Positions 47,830 to 59,944 of a stretch of DNA of 64,000 nt are shown in pieces (the first letter of the stretch is position 1; the number at the start of each line of letters is the position of its first letter). Where the stretch lies: positions 2,310-66,309 of the forward strand of contig NW_024468510.1 in the NCBI RefSeq assembly GCF_001632365.1. The letters run 5' to 3'. Position numbers and translations under genes: made by a program. The DNA comes from Laetiporus sulphureus 93-53. Lineage: Eukaryota > Basidiomycota > Agaricomycetes > Polyporales > Laetiporaceae. The notes beneath the pieces are model-generated. The model saw only the letters and a list, made by a program, of their open reading frames with translations. It did no database searches and was not told the origin of the DNA.

Positions 47830-48890
47830 TTACGTGCAGTGGATGGTACCAATGTAGATGTCATCGTAATATGGGCCTAGGTGGCCCAGGATGTCAGACG
47901 AGCGGGACGGTGGCGAAAATGCATTCTTCTCGTTGCCGAGGCACGCAACGAGGCAGTGGTTGTCTGACTTGTCCATGACGTGGATCTCCATCTGCAGTTG
48001 ATGGAAACCCAGCGCGCTCCAAGCACAATGAGGATCAGGCTCTTTTTGTTGTATATGCGTGTAATATCCACTTCCTACGACGTTGCGTGGGAGAGCATAG
48101 CCCGATAGGGTTGGGAATAAATGGAACACTGGGCAGGGACTGTACCTTGAAGTCAAACAGTCGGCGTAGTCGGTTTACCGACTCGATGAGTACCAAAGGT
48201 ACCGCTCGCTACGTGGATATTGGAAACGAGGTTCAATGTGAAGAACAATGCGTCTAGGTCGGCGAGCGCGCCGCTGAATGTCCGACCTGTCTTCGGAGTC
48301 AATCAATGACGTTTCAATGTCAGTCTTACCGTGGTCAGCTTATACAGATGACGGTCGCGCTGCCTTTGATGAGGTGAGGCGCTTGATCTCGGCCCGGAGG
48401 ATGGTCTCAGCGTGTTCATTTACAGAGCCGCTGTGGACCAGAACGCTGGACGAGACGCTTGGGGAGAGCGTGTTGTCCAGGTTTTCTAGGATGATTTCGA
48501 TATTCGTCAAGTCTGACAGGCTGGGGTGCGTTGAGGAGCCCGTGACGAGCAATAAGAATGCAGTGCAATATGTATTTACAATTGCGTTGGGTCGGTTTCC
48601 TCGTGGGCACCATGACGCGTTCTGGCTAGACCAGTACCCCCTACGGAACCTGGGTCGTAAGTAAGTCAGAATGACAGCGATGGAGAAAGCGCTGAACTTC
48701 ACACCGTTGAACGCTATTTCCGTTAGCCCCTCTCCATATCGGAGTAAAGCCGGAGATGGTGTTGCATGCCTCTAATGTTAATGATGCCAAGACATGGAGC
48801 TTGTTCAAGCCACCATCCCAAGATGATTGTGTCAAAGGAGCAGCAGGCTATCCGTGCAACTTCTTTGTATGACTTGAAGGCAGAAGATCT
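47830..48890 (-). pseudogene. Class 3 (alpha/beta-hydrolase) lipase pseudogene
   Basis: Minus-strand fragments in several frames form a decayed fungal lipase_3. They are FKSYKEVARIACCSFDTI (near 48880), CNTISGFTPIW...GNSVQ (near 48770), then a long part (48702-48340) with SDLTNIEIILENLDNTLSPSVSSSVLVHSG and AETILRAEIKRLTSSK. After a frameshift comes LTT, an intron and VGHS. The nucleophile elbow (family GHSLGG) is broken by a small deletion; after it GALADLDALFFTLNL, SNIHVASGTFGTHRVG and a stop follow. The C-terminus (IHVMDKSDNHCLVACLGNE, DILGHLGPYYDDIYIGTIHC, stop at 47830) is also readable. Intact members are secreted lipases of triacylglycerols. No intact N-terminus was found. Confidence 0.8.
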
Positions 48891-50179
48891 CAAGCAATGT
48901 CATAGTCAAGACGGAGGATGGCTCCAGGTGAGATGGCATACTCCACACAGAGATGGGAGCTGACGCCGAGAAGGGATTTCCGCAGGCTGCCCATGGAGTT
49001 CTTTGCGAAGGAGGCTACAGCCAACGTCTCGACGCATCACTTCACAGTGAGCATTAGATTGTCCGTCGCGCGCAAGATACTACAACAGCTTTCCATGATC
49101 AGTGACACGCATCATCGTTCGCTCGCAGTCAACGCAGTCAGATAGGAATGTAATTGCTCACCTTTTCCGGGGCGAACGTTCATGCTTATGTGCTTCTGTT
49201 TGGTAGACGAATTTCACGGACCTCATTAATATGTGATATATAATATTATCGCGCATATATAGCGTTGAGCTAACACTGTTCAACTCTGCAGCCATTCAAG
49301 ACTGCACGGCCATCACTGCATTATATTGAAGGTGTCGTTCCAGACGCCATAGGTACCGTCTGTGCAAGTGTCCAGAATGTCTGGCATTTGCGGTTTTTGC
49401 TGACAACCGTCCCGGACCAAGGTCCACATGGAAGCGCTTTGACTAGATGTCAACCGCTGCAGCGAACGGGAAAAGCGCCCGACGCTATGCGCAGAAATTA
49501 ACTGCCCATGTCATGTCGCACCTGTAAGCGGTGCGACCATTGTTGTCAAGTCATGCTGAACGAAAGAACCGAGGGATGTCAGTTCGAAAACCCTTACACA
49601 TTCGGATGGGGGTTTCCGGAGCCTATCGTTGACGAGCGTTTTCTACGAGCGTGATCTTCCTGTGACGGTAAATCCCACTATTCCCGCCGTCCCGCACATG
49701 CTGAACGATCAAATGCGCTGGGATGCTTGTCTTTGAATCACTGTTCAGCGGCTACTTTTTGCCACCGCAAGTAAGAGTCATCACGCAGAAATCGAGAACA
49801 ACCCATCAGCTGCGTATATCGTGAGCCCATAGCGCATCACTTGATTACCCGAGGACATGATAGACTCACACGCATGAATGGTCAGTGATTTCCCCGTTGC
49901 AGCTCATGTCTGCTCTTCATCTGTCTTCGGTGTCTGTTGTTCTTTGTTGACAATACATGAAAGCGGTATGAGGATCTTGCTATCTGCGCGACATGAGAGA
50001 CGCAATGCAGTTACTATGCATGTTGAAATTGATTGAGAAGCGAGTGGTATTCCATGCCAAATACGATGGCTTGAGAATGAATGCTTTTAGAGGACAACAA
50101 GAAAACGCATCCGCTGCAAGGGCTCCTTCCCTGAGCGGACAGTGGCCGCCGATAAAACAGGACAAAATCATGCAAAGAG
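48891..50179. other. Tract without recognisable gene
   Basis: Probably the lost 5' part of the lipase gene and intergenic sequence. AT-rich around 49220-49265 (TATATAATATTATCG). No frame on either strand shows conserved motifs. Confidence 0.5.
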
Positions 50180-50695
50180 CTAGTAGTCTCCGCACCACCT
50201 TTTCGGCGACCAGAGGTCATACAGTTCTTTGTCGGCGGGATCAAAGCAAGTGTTTACAGAAGGATCCGCACGAATGACAACCTTTCTATGAAGCGCAGCA
50301 AATGATGAAAATGTATCGAAAGAAGAGGATGTCAGAAGTGTACTGGAAGCCAGTGACGCTGAGAGGGTCACAGTCGACGATGTTAAAGTGGCATTACTGG
50401 CATTGGTCTATATTGTCATAATGATCAGTGACAGGTAGAGCCAGAAGGAACCATGGAAGCTCATTGTAGTATTTTTGAGCGATAACATGCACTCACCGCC
50501 TCTCCGTGACGAGGGGTTGACGGCTTGCCGAGTGAGTTGTTGCCTTCACGTTCCGGAGTAGACGGCAAATGGCTTCTGGACCGCTGCCCTGCAAGGAGGG
50601 ATATCAGATATCAGATACTAAGTCTAAGCGCACCCCTGCAAAAACATACCAGCAGGAGGCGAGGAGGGGGGTGTGGTCAACCTATGCAAGTCCAT
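50180..50695 (-). CDS. Small hypothetical three-exon protein, 121 aa
   Basis: Three exons (50695-50650, 50588-50497, 50407-50180) join through GT-AG introns into a clean 121-aa frame. Donors are GTATGT and GTGAGT; acceptors are TTGCAG and ATATAG. The N-terminal half is Ser/Thr/Pro rich (HRLTTPPSSPPAGQRSRS, STPEREGNN), the middle Ser/Thr rich, and the end has Cys, Trp and acidic residues (CFDPADKELYDLWSPKRW). No signal peptide or membrane segment. I do not recognise the family. Frame preservation across two introns with canonical sites argues for a real gene. It starts 138 bp from VID27 on the other strand, so the two may share a promoter. Confidence 0.6.
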
Positions 50696-50833
50696 TTCGC
50701 GAATTACTGCTGAATTATGAATAGGCGCTCGACGACGCGAACATAAAGTCTGATGTGACCGTTCGCGACACAGATCGTCACATGCGCGATTGTCACGCGT
50801 CGCATCCCTTTAACCAACCTCCAACCGTCAAAT

Positions 50834-53759
50834 ATGAATATCTTCAGGAGTCGTAAGTTCAATCCTGCTCATCGCATACACAAGTCATGGTACTCAATGC
50901 GGCGCAGTCTTAGGCAAAGTCTGGCGTGCGTGCGCTGCTGAAGCCACTCAAACGTTCTGCCCCTGACCCGCTATCTCAGATGATCCCAACGCGGCTGAGG
51001 TCGTGAAAATCTCTGAAGGACAGCTATACCTCGTCCGATCTGGGACCATCCGTGGTGCTCGGGAATGCATGTGCGTTGTCAGTACGGTGTCATATGTCTT
51101 CAGTTAACCTGCTTTGCAATTCAGCTACAATGATGCCATGGCCACAATCCGCCGAGTGCCATCACTTGAGCACAACTTCCAACTCGTGATCACACGCGTT
51201 TTTGAAGAAGGAGACCAGGAACTGCTGGAGGACGAGGACGAAAGTGCGTTGCGGAAACCTATCCCTGCCTCTCGCTAATGGATCCTCAGCCGATGAGGAA
51301 AGAGTATTCCTGATCAGTGAAGAGCTGGAGTTCCGCAGTTCCACTGGCGAGGACGGTCCAAGCTTCATATGGCGAGATCTTGAAGGAGATATCGATGAAT
51401 CCTACGAGTTTGTGGCATCCGGTACGAATGAGCCAACGCGAGCATTTTTCGAGACCTGCATGTACCGGGCAATGTACGAACGCAAGTACAAGAAGAGCGC
51501 CGACGATACTACGGATGCGGACTTAGCGGAGTTCATATACAAGTGAGTCAGCTAGTCTTCTGGCAATAGGCCCGTTGACCCATTGTCTGCAAGACCGCCT
51601 GCGACGAAGACGAAAGCAAAGTCGACAACACAGAAGAAGGCAACAGCTGTGTCGACAGCCTCGGGGGAAGCGACAGTTTCTACGACCGATATCTCCGTCA
51701 CGCAAGCCGTGCAAGACACCTCGGCAATGAGCCCGGCCTCAAGTCCTCCCACTGTCGTGCAGCCTCCGGCATCCACTCCGAAACTTGATACTGGTCTTCC
51801 AACACTTATCTCTGAACGTGCGGAGCTTCATCTTTGGGATCGGGAGCATGGGTATTTCGTCAAGCAGGCGGACGTTACTGCACAGATTGTGCAGAATCCG
51901 GCAGCTGGTCCATTCGCATATTGGGTAGTCGCAGCGAGCGAACAGGGCCAGCTGCTCGCACATCAGATCTCATCTGACATGAATCATCGATGGTCATCGA
52001 AGGTGCAATCAATCACCTGGAACCACATCAGCGATGATGGTCTGCAAAGTAGTTGGTGTCTCAGATTCGAGAGCGAGGAGGCTTTCGAGAACTTCCAGAA
52101 GGCATTTACAGTTGCATTGTGGGAATTTCTGAATCAATATTCATGGGAGAAGGCCAAGGTATGTGGTAATTCCGCGCAGAATTGAATCTTGAACGTTAAC
52201 TCAAATCTATCCAGTCCGATGAACAAGCCTATGTCATGAGTTCGAATCTAGAAGATGTTGAAATGCGTGACGTCGAGGATGAAGAGGGTGAAGAGCACGA
52301 CGTGGAGGCCGAGCTAGGCAAGTCTTCCCAGCACTACGGCCATGACGCGCTGACTAATGGTTTCGCAGACCAGAGTGAAGATGAGTCTGAGCCAGAACCG
52401 GAGCCTGAAGGAGACGAAGAAGCGCCTCCTCCACTTGCCCGCGGCGAACGCAACTCTCAACTGACGGTCGGCTACAAAGGCGATCGATCATATGTCGTCC
52501 GCGGCAATAAGATTGGTGTCTTCAGCCACGCGAACGATAATCAGGTCAAGTATCATGCGACAATTAGCAACCTATCGACAGGTAAAGTGAAGGAATTCCA
52601 GCCCAAGCATGTAAGCGTGAATATTCGGAATCTATTCTCACAGGAAGCTCACAAGATTATAGGTCATGTTGCACGATCAAGATACAAAGATGATTCTTAT
52701 GAACCCCCAAGAGCCAAACTCCCTCTTCAGCCTCGACATCGAGCGCGGGAAAATTGTCGAGGAGTGGAAAGTGCACGAGGACGTTCGTGTCAACCACATC
52801 GCGCCCGACAGCAAGTTCGCGCAGATGACCCCGGAACAGACCATCGTCGGCGCGTCGCACAACGCGCTCTTCCGCATCGACCCGCGCATGTCCGGGAACA
52901 AAATGGTCGACAGTCAGTTCAAGCAGTACGTCAGCAAGAACCAGTTCTCGGGCGTCGCGACGACAGACTCTGGCAAACTGGCGGTGGCAAGCGAGAAGGG
53001 TGATATTCGGCTCTTTGACTCGATTGGAAAGAATGCAAAGACGGCGCTGCCGCCGCTAGGCGACCCGATCACCGGTATCGACGTCACCGCGAGCGGACGG
53101 TGGATCGTTGCGACGACGAAGACATACTTGCTGCTCATTGATACATTAATTGGGGAAGGACGGTACACTGGGAGCCTAGGCTTCGATCGCAGCTTTCCTG
53201 CGAACGCAAAGCCCATACCCCGGCGGCTGCAGCTCCGTGCTGAACATGTTGCCTATATGGACCACAGTATCTCATTCACACCTGCTAGGTGAGCCAAACG
53301 ATCAAAAATGTCCTGATCCATCGCTGCTCACAATGCGGTATACAGGTTCAACATGGGAGAAGGCCAAGAGGAGAATGCCATTGTGACCTCGACAGGGCAG
53401 TACGTCATCGCTTGGGACTTTGCGAAGGTCAAGAGAGGTCAGCTAGACAAGTATGAGATAAAGAAGTGAGCAGCATCGGCAGCTTTTAGCAAATTCCCAG
53501 GCTTATGCCCGACGTAGATATGAAGACTACGTTGTCCAAGACAACTTCAAGTTCGGTGATGACAAGGAAATTGTGCGTCTCAGTGACATCTCAACAATTG
53601 GTGTCATCTCAGCTGACTCTGTCTTGACAGATCGTCGCATTGCAGAACAATGTCCTCGCTGTCAACAAGAAGAGCTTGAAGAGACCCACAAGGGCATCAA
53701 TCGGTACGCCGTCGCGAGAGCTTCGAAGCCGTTCGAGCATCGTACATGCGCCATACTGA
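50834..53759 (+). CDS. VID27: Vid27-family protein
   Basis: About ten exons, the first very short (50834-50852, MNIFRSL), encode some 800 aa. Domains in order are an N-terminal PH-like part (HDPNAAEVVKISEGQLYLVRS to AEFIYK), a Thr/Ser-rich linker with a second PH-like region (AELHLWDREHGYFVKQADV), an acidic stretch (VEMRDVEDEEGEEHDVEAEL), and a C-terminal beta-propeller (QLTVGYKGDRSYVVRGNKIGVF, KMILMNPQEPNSLFSLDIERGKIVEEWKV, GDPITGIDVTASGRWIVATT). In yeast Vid27 was found among genes for vacuolar import and degradation of gluconeogenic enzymes; its molecular action is unclear. The last exon gives VHAPY then a stop at 53757-53759. Domain order and length match fungal orthologues. Confidence 0.93.
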
Positions 53760-54066
53760 ATGACTGCTCCTTCGTGCTATGTGTATCCATCCCGAGTATC
53801 TAACGTTCGCAAACTGTCGTTTTTTTAATCCTTCTCGCCTTTATGAGGTGCCTCCGCTGTCGTTGTAGCTTTGAACAGATACCACTATTTCACAATGTAG
53901 TATATATATATGCGAGACGAGGACCGAAACACATAATCGTAGTGGATGAACACTAGATGACAACATCACGAGACCAACCTTCCCTAAGCCAACATGAAAG
54001 GATGCGTATAGTGAGGTAAACCATCCGCGATTACGACTTCCTTCTAATTGTCTTTTGCTGTGACAT
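53760..54066. other. Convergent intergenic region between VID27 and glutamine synthetase
   Basis: 3' ends only. AT-rich run near 53890-53910 (TATATATATA). No gene seen. Confidence 0.55.
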
Positions 54067-55365
54067 CTACTTGTCGAGGCAGGTGGTCTCCACAATAATG
54101 GCAGTAACCCTGTAGGGGTCTGAAAAAGCACATTAATCAATCACACCACATATCATGACAAGGAAACGACTGCGCATACCAATGTTGGAAGCGGGGCGCC
54201 TGTCCTCTAGGTAACCGTAGCCTTGTGCACCGACGTGTCTGGGGATACGGATAGATGCACCACGGTTGGCAACGCCAGAGGTGAAAGTGCCGATGTGGCC
54301 AGTCTCGTGACGACCAGTGAGACGGAGATCATTGTCCTCGCCGTATACAGCAATATGCTCCGAGTGACGTTTGCTCAGCTTCTCGATCGCATCCTCGATG
54401 TACTTCATGCCTCCGGGCTCACGCATGGCCTTGGTGGAGAAATTCGTGTGGCAGCCCGCACCATTCCAGTCACCCGCGAGGGGCTTGGGGTGGAAGGACA
54501 CCTTGATGTCCCATTGCTCGGCAATGCGGATGAGCAGATATCGCGCCATCGTTAGGTGGTCACCCATGGAAATGCCCTCGCACGGGCCAACCTGGAACTC
54601 CCACTGGGAGGGCATGACCTCCGCGTTGATACCGGAGATGTTCACGCCCGCGTACAGACAGGCGCGGTAGTGGGCCTCGATGAGGTCACGAGCGAAAACC
54701 TTGCCCGCACCTGAGAATCGGTGATGGGCGCCCTATTAGCTTCCCACCGAGAACCATACATGATTAGGAACATACCGGCGCCGCAATAATAAGGGCCCTG
54801 GGGACCGGGGAAACCACCTTTGGGCCAGCCGAAGGGAGTGCCATCCATGTCAAAAAGGGTGTATTCCTGCTCGAGACCGAACCAAGGGACCTGATCTTTA
54901 GCAAGGTCCATCACCTTCTTGGCGTGGTGACGGTAGTTCGTCTTATTAGGGGTGCCATCGTTGTTGTAGCACTCAGCCAGGACGAGGATGTTGTCACCGC
55001 CGCGGAAAGGGTCTTTGAAAATTGCCGCAGGACGGAGGTAGACATCAGAGTCCGTTCCAGGGGCTTGATTGGTAGAGGACCCGTCGAAGTCCCAGATACG
55101 AAGCTGGCCAATGTCGGTCACCTTCTTGGTGACGGTCTGTATGAAAAGATCAGCAGCAGTTCATAGAGACGCTCTGAACAAGTAGTACTGACTGTGGTCT
55201 TGCAACGGAGACCGCCATCTCCATCAATCCAAACGTCTGCACGCAAATGTGAGTCACGTTGACCGCGATGCGTGTCGGCGATGAGACGAGCATACACTCA
55301 GCCTGGTACTTGTCTCCCTGGGGAAGAGCGAGGAATGGGGCTAGCAGATCCGGGCGGTAGGGCAT
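54067..55365 (-). CDS. GLN1: Glutamine synthetase
   Basis: Exons on the minus strand from ATG 55365 ([23 protein letters not shown]) to TAG 54067 encode a eukaryotic-type (GSII) enzyme of about 357 aa. Visible blocks are [84 protein letters not shown] with metal-binding Glu residues, [18 protein letters not shown], and [27 protein letters not shown]. It makes glutamine from glutamate, ammonia and ATP in the cytosol. The pyrimidine-rich leader just upstream contains an 18-bp tandem repeat. The C-terminus [17 protein letters not shown] is normal. Confident assignment. Confidence 0.97.
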
Positions 55366-55877
55366 CGTTGCGGAGGGTGTGGAGGAAGAGATGGAAGAAA
55401 CTGAGGAGATGGAAGAAACTGAAGAAAGTGGAGGGACCGGAGAACCGCTCGATTAGATCCCGCTGAGTTTGCGGCTGTTTGCACCGTGCTATCGACGCGC
55501 TATCCTGGCTCGAATATTGCCGTGACTCGACCCCTCACCCCGACCCTGTTTGCGTCTCGCCCTATCGTAGGCCCGCCATTTTTTTACAGATTCCTGCTTA
55601 TCGTTAATGCAGTATCACACCCGCAAACATCCGCTTCACAATCGAGAGCTGTGTCCCTCGGTGCATCCTTCATTCGGAGCAGCCGTGAAATTAAATGACC
55701 ATAAACTTGGCGTTTTACGCGTGCGGCGCGCGCAACTTTTACGTTTCGTGGACCTGTCTGCTGATAGTACGTTTCATGTATGGTAGAAATCTCTCATTAC
55801 AGGCACAAACCTCTCATGCAAGGAAGATGTCAAAATGAGCGAGTTCCGAAGCTAACAACCTGCAGATGATCAACGAA
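55366..55877. promoter_or_regulatory. Glutamine synthetase promoter region with 18-bp tandem repeat
   Basis: On the plus strand AGAGATGGAAGAAACTGA and GGAGATGGAAGAAACTGA are adjacent at 55388-55424, forming a pyrimidine-rich coding-strand leader directly before the glutamine synthetase ATG. A TTATC (GATAA on the other strand) near 55594 and nearby CTATC words could serve GATA-type nitrogen regulators. Motif functions are inferred. Confidence 0.45.
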
Positions 55878-57315
55878 TCACCTCTTTCTCACTGCCTTCC
55901 TTCTCCTTCCCCCGGCCAACTCAGCTGCAGCGGCTCTTCCTTTCTTCGCTCCAGATACGGTCCCTTCTTTCGGAGTCGCTGCCCCACTGCCAGGGATATC
56001 AGAAGCACTCGCGGAAGCATCGTCGCTGTCCTCAAGATCCGCATCTGTCGTTGCCTTAGTGTTATCGCCTGATGCGGCATTCTTGCCTGCGGTCATGCGC
56101 TCGTATAGCCTGATCATGAGGGAAATGAACCATGTCCTTTTCAGCGACGGCGGGATGGCAGTGTTGCTGTCCACAGGCAGCAGATTCCCATCGGGTTCCA
56201 GCTGAGAGGCGACTATCAGACGTGAACTCGATCACAGGTGCTGGGGTTGCTCACGATGTAGACATCATGGCCTTCCACGACCATATCAACCATCTTCCCA
56301 GCTACCACATTGCCATCTTCATCAAGTCGCGGCGGGCCGCCGAGGTTGACCTTTACCTATAATAGACATCACAGTTAAACACCTGCAGCGCTGTGCCTGA
56401 TCTTTAATTAGCACGAACCTTCCTCTGTCCCTCGGATGTTGGGATCAGCTTTGTCCCCCAAGCGGCTATACGTGCTTGTTCCGCAATAAAGTTGATTCTC
56501 TTGAGATCGCGCTTGTAGTTGAGGCCTTGTATCACGTAGTGCAATGTTGACGTGACGATGATCAAGAATGTGAGAACAGTCTGCAAAGCCAACGGTGTCA
56601 GTTTCCCAATGACCTCGATGCTTGCTGAACAGCTACGTGCCCCCAATCCGGGACGGAACCGCAAATAGTAGTATCCAGTGCCTCTCCATTTCGGCACGCC
56701 ATTCTTGTAGAAAAAGTCATATCTGACTAGGCCGCGATTAGCGTATAACACTAATATGCTATCAATGGCTGTACCGTTCGCGCTTCTCTGTATTTCTCAG
56801 AATCGACGAGACAATACCGAGCCTCGCAAAGCGCTCGTGAGCTTTCTTGTCGTTTGGATTCTTGTCTGGACTTTCACGAGCAACACGTCAGACCAGTAGG
56901 TTATCGCACCTTGGGCGGCACTTACTGGAGTTGAATGCTCTTTTTGCGGTAGGCTTTGGCAATCTCACCCGTAGAGGCAGTTGATGGCACTCCGAGCCAC
57001 GAATAGAAAGTAGTACCCTTCCCTGAATGCGACGATAGCTTAGACATTGCGACAGCATTCACATCGTGAAACAGTAACCTTCCGATGCCTCAACGGCGCT
57101 CACAAGGTCGAAGATTTCGTAGTCATCCTGTACGCGAATCGCATGCGTTAGAAGCGCTTTCAATCGCCCGCAATGAATACGTACCTTAGTCCACCTGCCG
57201 TGTTGCAAATAACATTAATGGTAAGCGTGGAGAGCTGGACTGAGAAAAAAGAGCCGACTTACGCTGCCACGCATGCTATCAGAGTAGCCAGGAGGAAGAA
57301 GAGAGAGAGCTGCAT
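55878..57315 (-). CDS. ER membrane J-domain protein, Erj5/DNAJC1-like
   Basis: Seven or so exons from ATG 57315 start with a signal sequence (MQLSLFFLLATLIACVAA). The J domain covers YEIFDLVSAVEASEG to KKAHERFARLG, with SWLGVPSTASTGEIAKAYRKKS and the essential HPDK. Next come ERYDFFYKNGVPKWRGTGYYYLRFRPG and a membrane segment (VLTFLIIVTSTLHYVIQG). After RDLKRINFIAEQARIAAWG the cytosolic part is Ser/Ala rich and ends in very basic GGRRRKAVRKR. J proteins stimulate Hsp70 (Kar2) ATPase; Erj5 supports ER folding. The topology fits J domain in the lumen and the basic tail in the cytosol. Its promoter has CCACGTCC at 57470-57477, an ACGTG core like that of the PDI gene. Confidence 0.85.
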
Positions 57316-57652
57316 CGGGACTATGCGCGACCGTGCAGCGGCCGCGAGTTCTTTGCAGGAAGTTGAGACACCAAGAGCCCTGCGGCGATAGTAATTATTC
57401 GGGGTCTAGTAATTGAAAATCATGGAGCGGATGGCAAGAGAGCGGTAAGGTTCGTCCAAGCGAGATTGTCCACGTCCGTAACAGCGAATTGATCTGTCGA
57501 TCAAAGCATGGACGCGATTTCGCAGCAAGCGATCTGATTGGATGGAGATCGAGCGGCCACGCGATTATCTACAGATCCTTCCTCATTCGGCGAAATTCTT
57601 GCCATGCCTCGCTCGACGTTACTCAACTCGACATCCCCATCATCGAACATCC

Positions 57653-59944
57653 ATGTCGTCTCGAAATCGTTGTTCTGTATGTGGCTCGAAGCGATGGCAC
57701 AAACAACCATCCAGCGGGCTTATCTTCTGCCGTGAAGGGCATGTTCTACAGGTATACATCCGGCAATCTTGTTCAAGGTTGTTGCACCTAAACCTGCTGT
57801 AGAACTACAGAAGTGAAAATAATGAGATCGAAGATTGGACAGGCACGCATGAACTACGCAAGAGACAGATTACTAGTCAGCGGGAACGGAAAGACAACCT
57901 GGGCCAAGCCAATTCTAAACGTCAGTATGTCCGCGTCGAGACTCGAAGAGAATGGTTGCTGATGCTTCAGCAGCGTACCACGGCGAACGCGCACGGTTTC
58001 ATTACTTCCAGTGTCTGCAGCTTATTCTGAGAATGCAGATTGTTGCACTTAAGAAGGCATGGCATTTGCCACCAGAGTATGAGGCAAGTCCGTGTGGGAA
58101 CTCTCTCTCTCGGTTCTCGTCAACACTCACGTAACGCAGATCGTTTGCAGGGACACCTGGGCTCTACATCTAAGCCTTTTACCTAATCCACCACCTGCTG
58201 AGCCTTTCCATTATGCTCAAGAGGAGAGGCTTGCCAACTCAAGGACACAAATCGCTAGTGACGGTGAAATGAACCCACCGAAGGACGCTAATGATGGTGG
58301 TGGCGAATCAAGTGATCAAAAGCATACCGAAATCGAGTTTGAGACGTGGGAGCCTCCTTCCTTTTCATCAGAATCTTCAAGCGAGGATGAAGAATTAGAG
58401 GAAGACCCAGTGATGAAGGAGTTAATGAAAGAAAATTCGGTGACGCCCTCACATGAAGACGAATTTGAAGATATTTCAAGGCCGCGTCTCTCTGTCAAAC
58501 CAGCAGCGAAGAAAGTTTCTCAAAGATCATACGACGCGCCAGCCAGCAATATCGCTGTGCTGATGGTCGCATGCTGGACCTTGCGTCTCCCCGTTATGTA
58601 CATGGACTTCATCAGGTACGCGAAGTCCTATCCAGAAGGGGCATTTCCAGACGTTAAACATGCAGGTTGATTGAAACGTACGAATTGCCCTATCTGGAGG
58701 CTCGCCGCCTCCTCCCTGCGAGCCTCACTTCGCATCTCACAAAACATACTGCCGGCGCTTTGTCTCCCTTTGTAAGCATGATTCTCTGAAGTCCTTATCT
58801 CAAACTAATTGTATACTAGCATCCGCCCACGCCTTCCAAATTACACGCGCTGACTTCAAAACTGGCCAAACTCATGTTTTCCCGCTATTCTGTGTATACT
58901 CCGGAGATGAATGCGCTTCCGATGCTCTGGCGAGCAGTTCGTGCTCTATGCGGAACACGTAAGTTCAATCTATCTATGTCGTTCTGAGTCCAGCGTGCTA
59001 ACTTTTGCATCAGCCACACTATATCAGCTTTCCAAGCAGATGGCGAAGGCGCTCTCTGTGCCGTTGGTGTTAAATCGACCGCTGTTCGCGCATTCCGCAA
59101 ATGAGAGTCACACAGAGCGGCAATGGCAAAAATATGATGACGCTATCAAAGAGGTTTCCCTCATTGCAGTCGTGATAGTTGTCCTGAAGTTAGTGTATGG
59201 CCTTGATGGCAGAGAAAGGTGGGGTTCCATTGTATGGCACGCAAGAATTCGTGACTGATGAGTGAAGTGTTGTAGACTGCCTCTTGAGAGAGACGATCCA
59301 GCATGTGCGCTGCCGCGACTCGATGAGTATCTTGCGCGCGTTGAGGAGCAAAACAAGAATCCCAACAAGGATGTTCCATTCAGCGAGACAACTGAATTGT
59401 GAGTACCTAAATGTGTGTAATGTCATCACTGACCGCTGATGCCGCTGAAGGTCTGTCCTTGACATGGATGACTCAACGCTCGACCAATTTCTTGACTTTT
59501 GCGAAAGAGCGTTACTACCTCGCGAGAATCTGTCAGCGGGTGAGGATTAACGCGCAATGATTTCGGGTTGTCAGCGAAGCTGATTAGTGATCAGGGCGAA
59601 ATGCAGAAATTGACTCTTTCCCTCTCGAACGAAGATCCACGCGAATGGCCTCGGAAGAGGCTTCTGCACAGAGATCTGACTTGAAGCCGCTGAGACCCAC
59701 ACTTATCAGCGACGACGGGATGAGTCTTCGCCCCGGACAGGAGATTCGCATCTACAAAACACAGGACGCCGCCAGACCGCTACCCGAGCAATATGAGACA
59801 GTCATCAAGCGTGCGGCACAGTGGACGGGAGTTCCTGAAGACTATGTCGCGCGTCTTGTAGAGAATTTTGAGAGGCGGCTCCCACGGTGGCGGAAGACTA
59901 CGGAGAGGAAGGAGAAAGGGAAAGGTCCGAGTCCGGTGCCTTGA
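57653..59944 (+). CDS. RRN7: RNA polymerase I initiation factor Rrn7/TAF1B
   Basis: Multi-exon gene for about 630 aa. The N-terminal zinc ribbon reads CSVCGSKRWHK...GLIFCREGHVLQ (C-x2-C ... C-x3-H), then YRSENNEIEDWTG, typical of Rrn7/TAF1B. The cyclin-like core follows: LILRMQIVALKKAWHLPPE, VCRDTWALHLSLLP, a long acidic insert (SESSSEDEELEEDP), then IAVLMVACWTLRLPVMYMDFIRLIETYELPYL and VSLIAVVIVVLKLVYGLDGRERLPL. The factor links polymerase I to the rDNA promoter in core factor/SL1, as a TFIIB relative. The chosen ATG (57653) is the one that opens directly into the ribbon. Head-to-head with the Erj5-like gene. Confidence 0.9.

Noticed and set aside
48278..48664. 128-codon plus-strand frame
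   Set aside because: It is antisense to the readable lipase remnant, which has clear family motifs.
49560..49640. tRNA-like B-box (CAGTTCGAAAACCC)
   Set aside because: No matching A box or cloverleaf could be folded around it.
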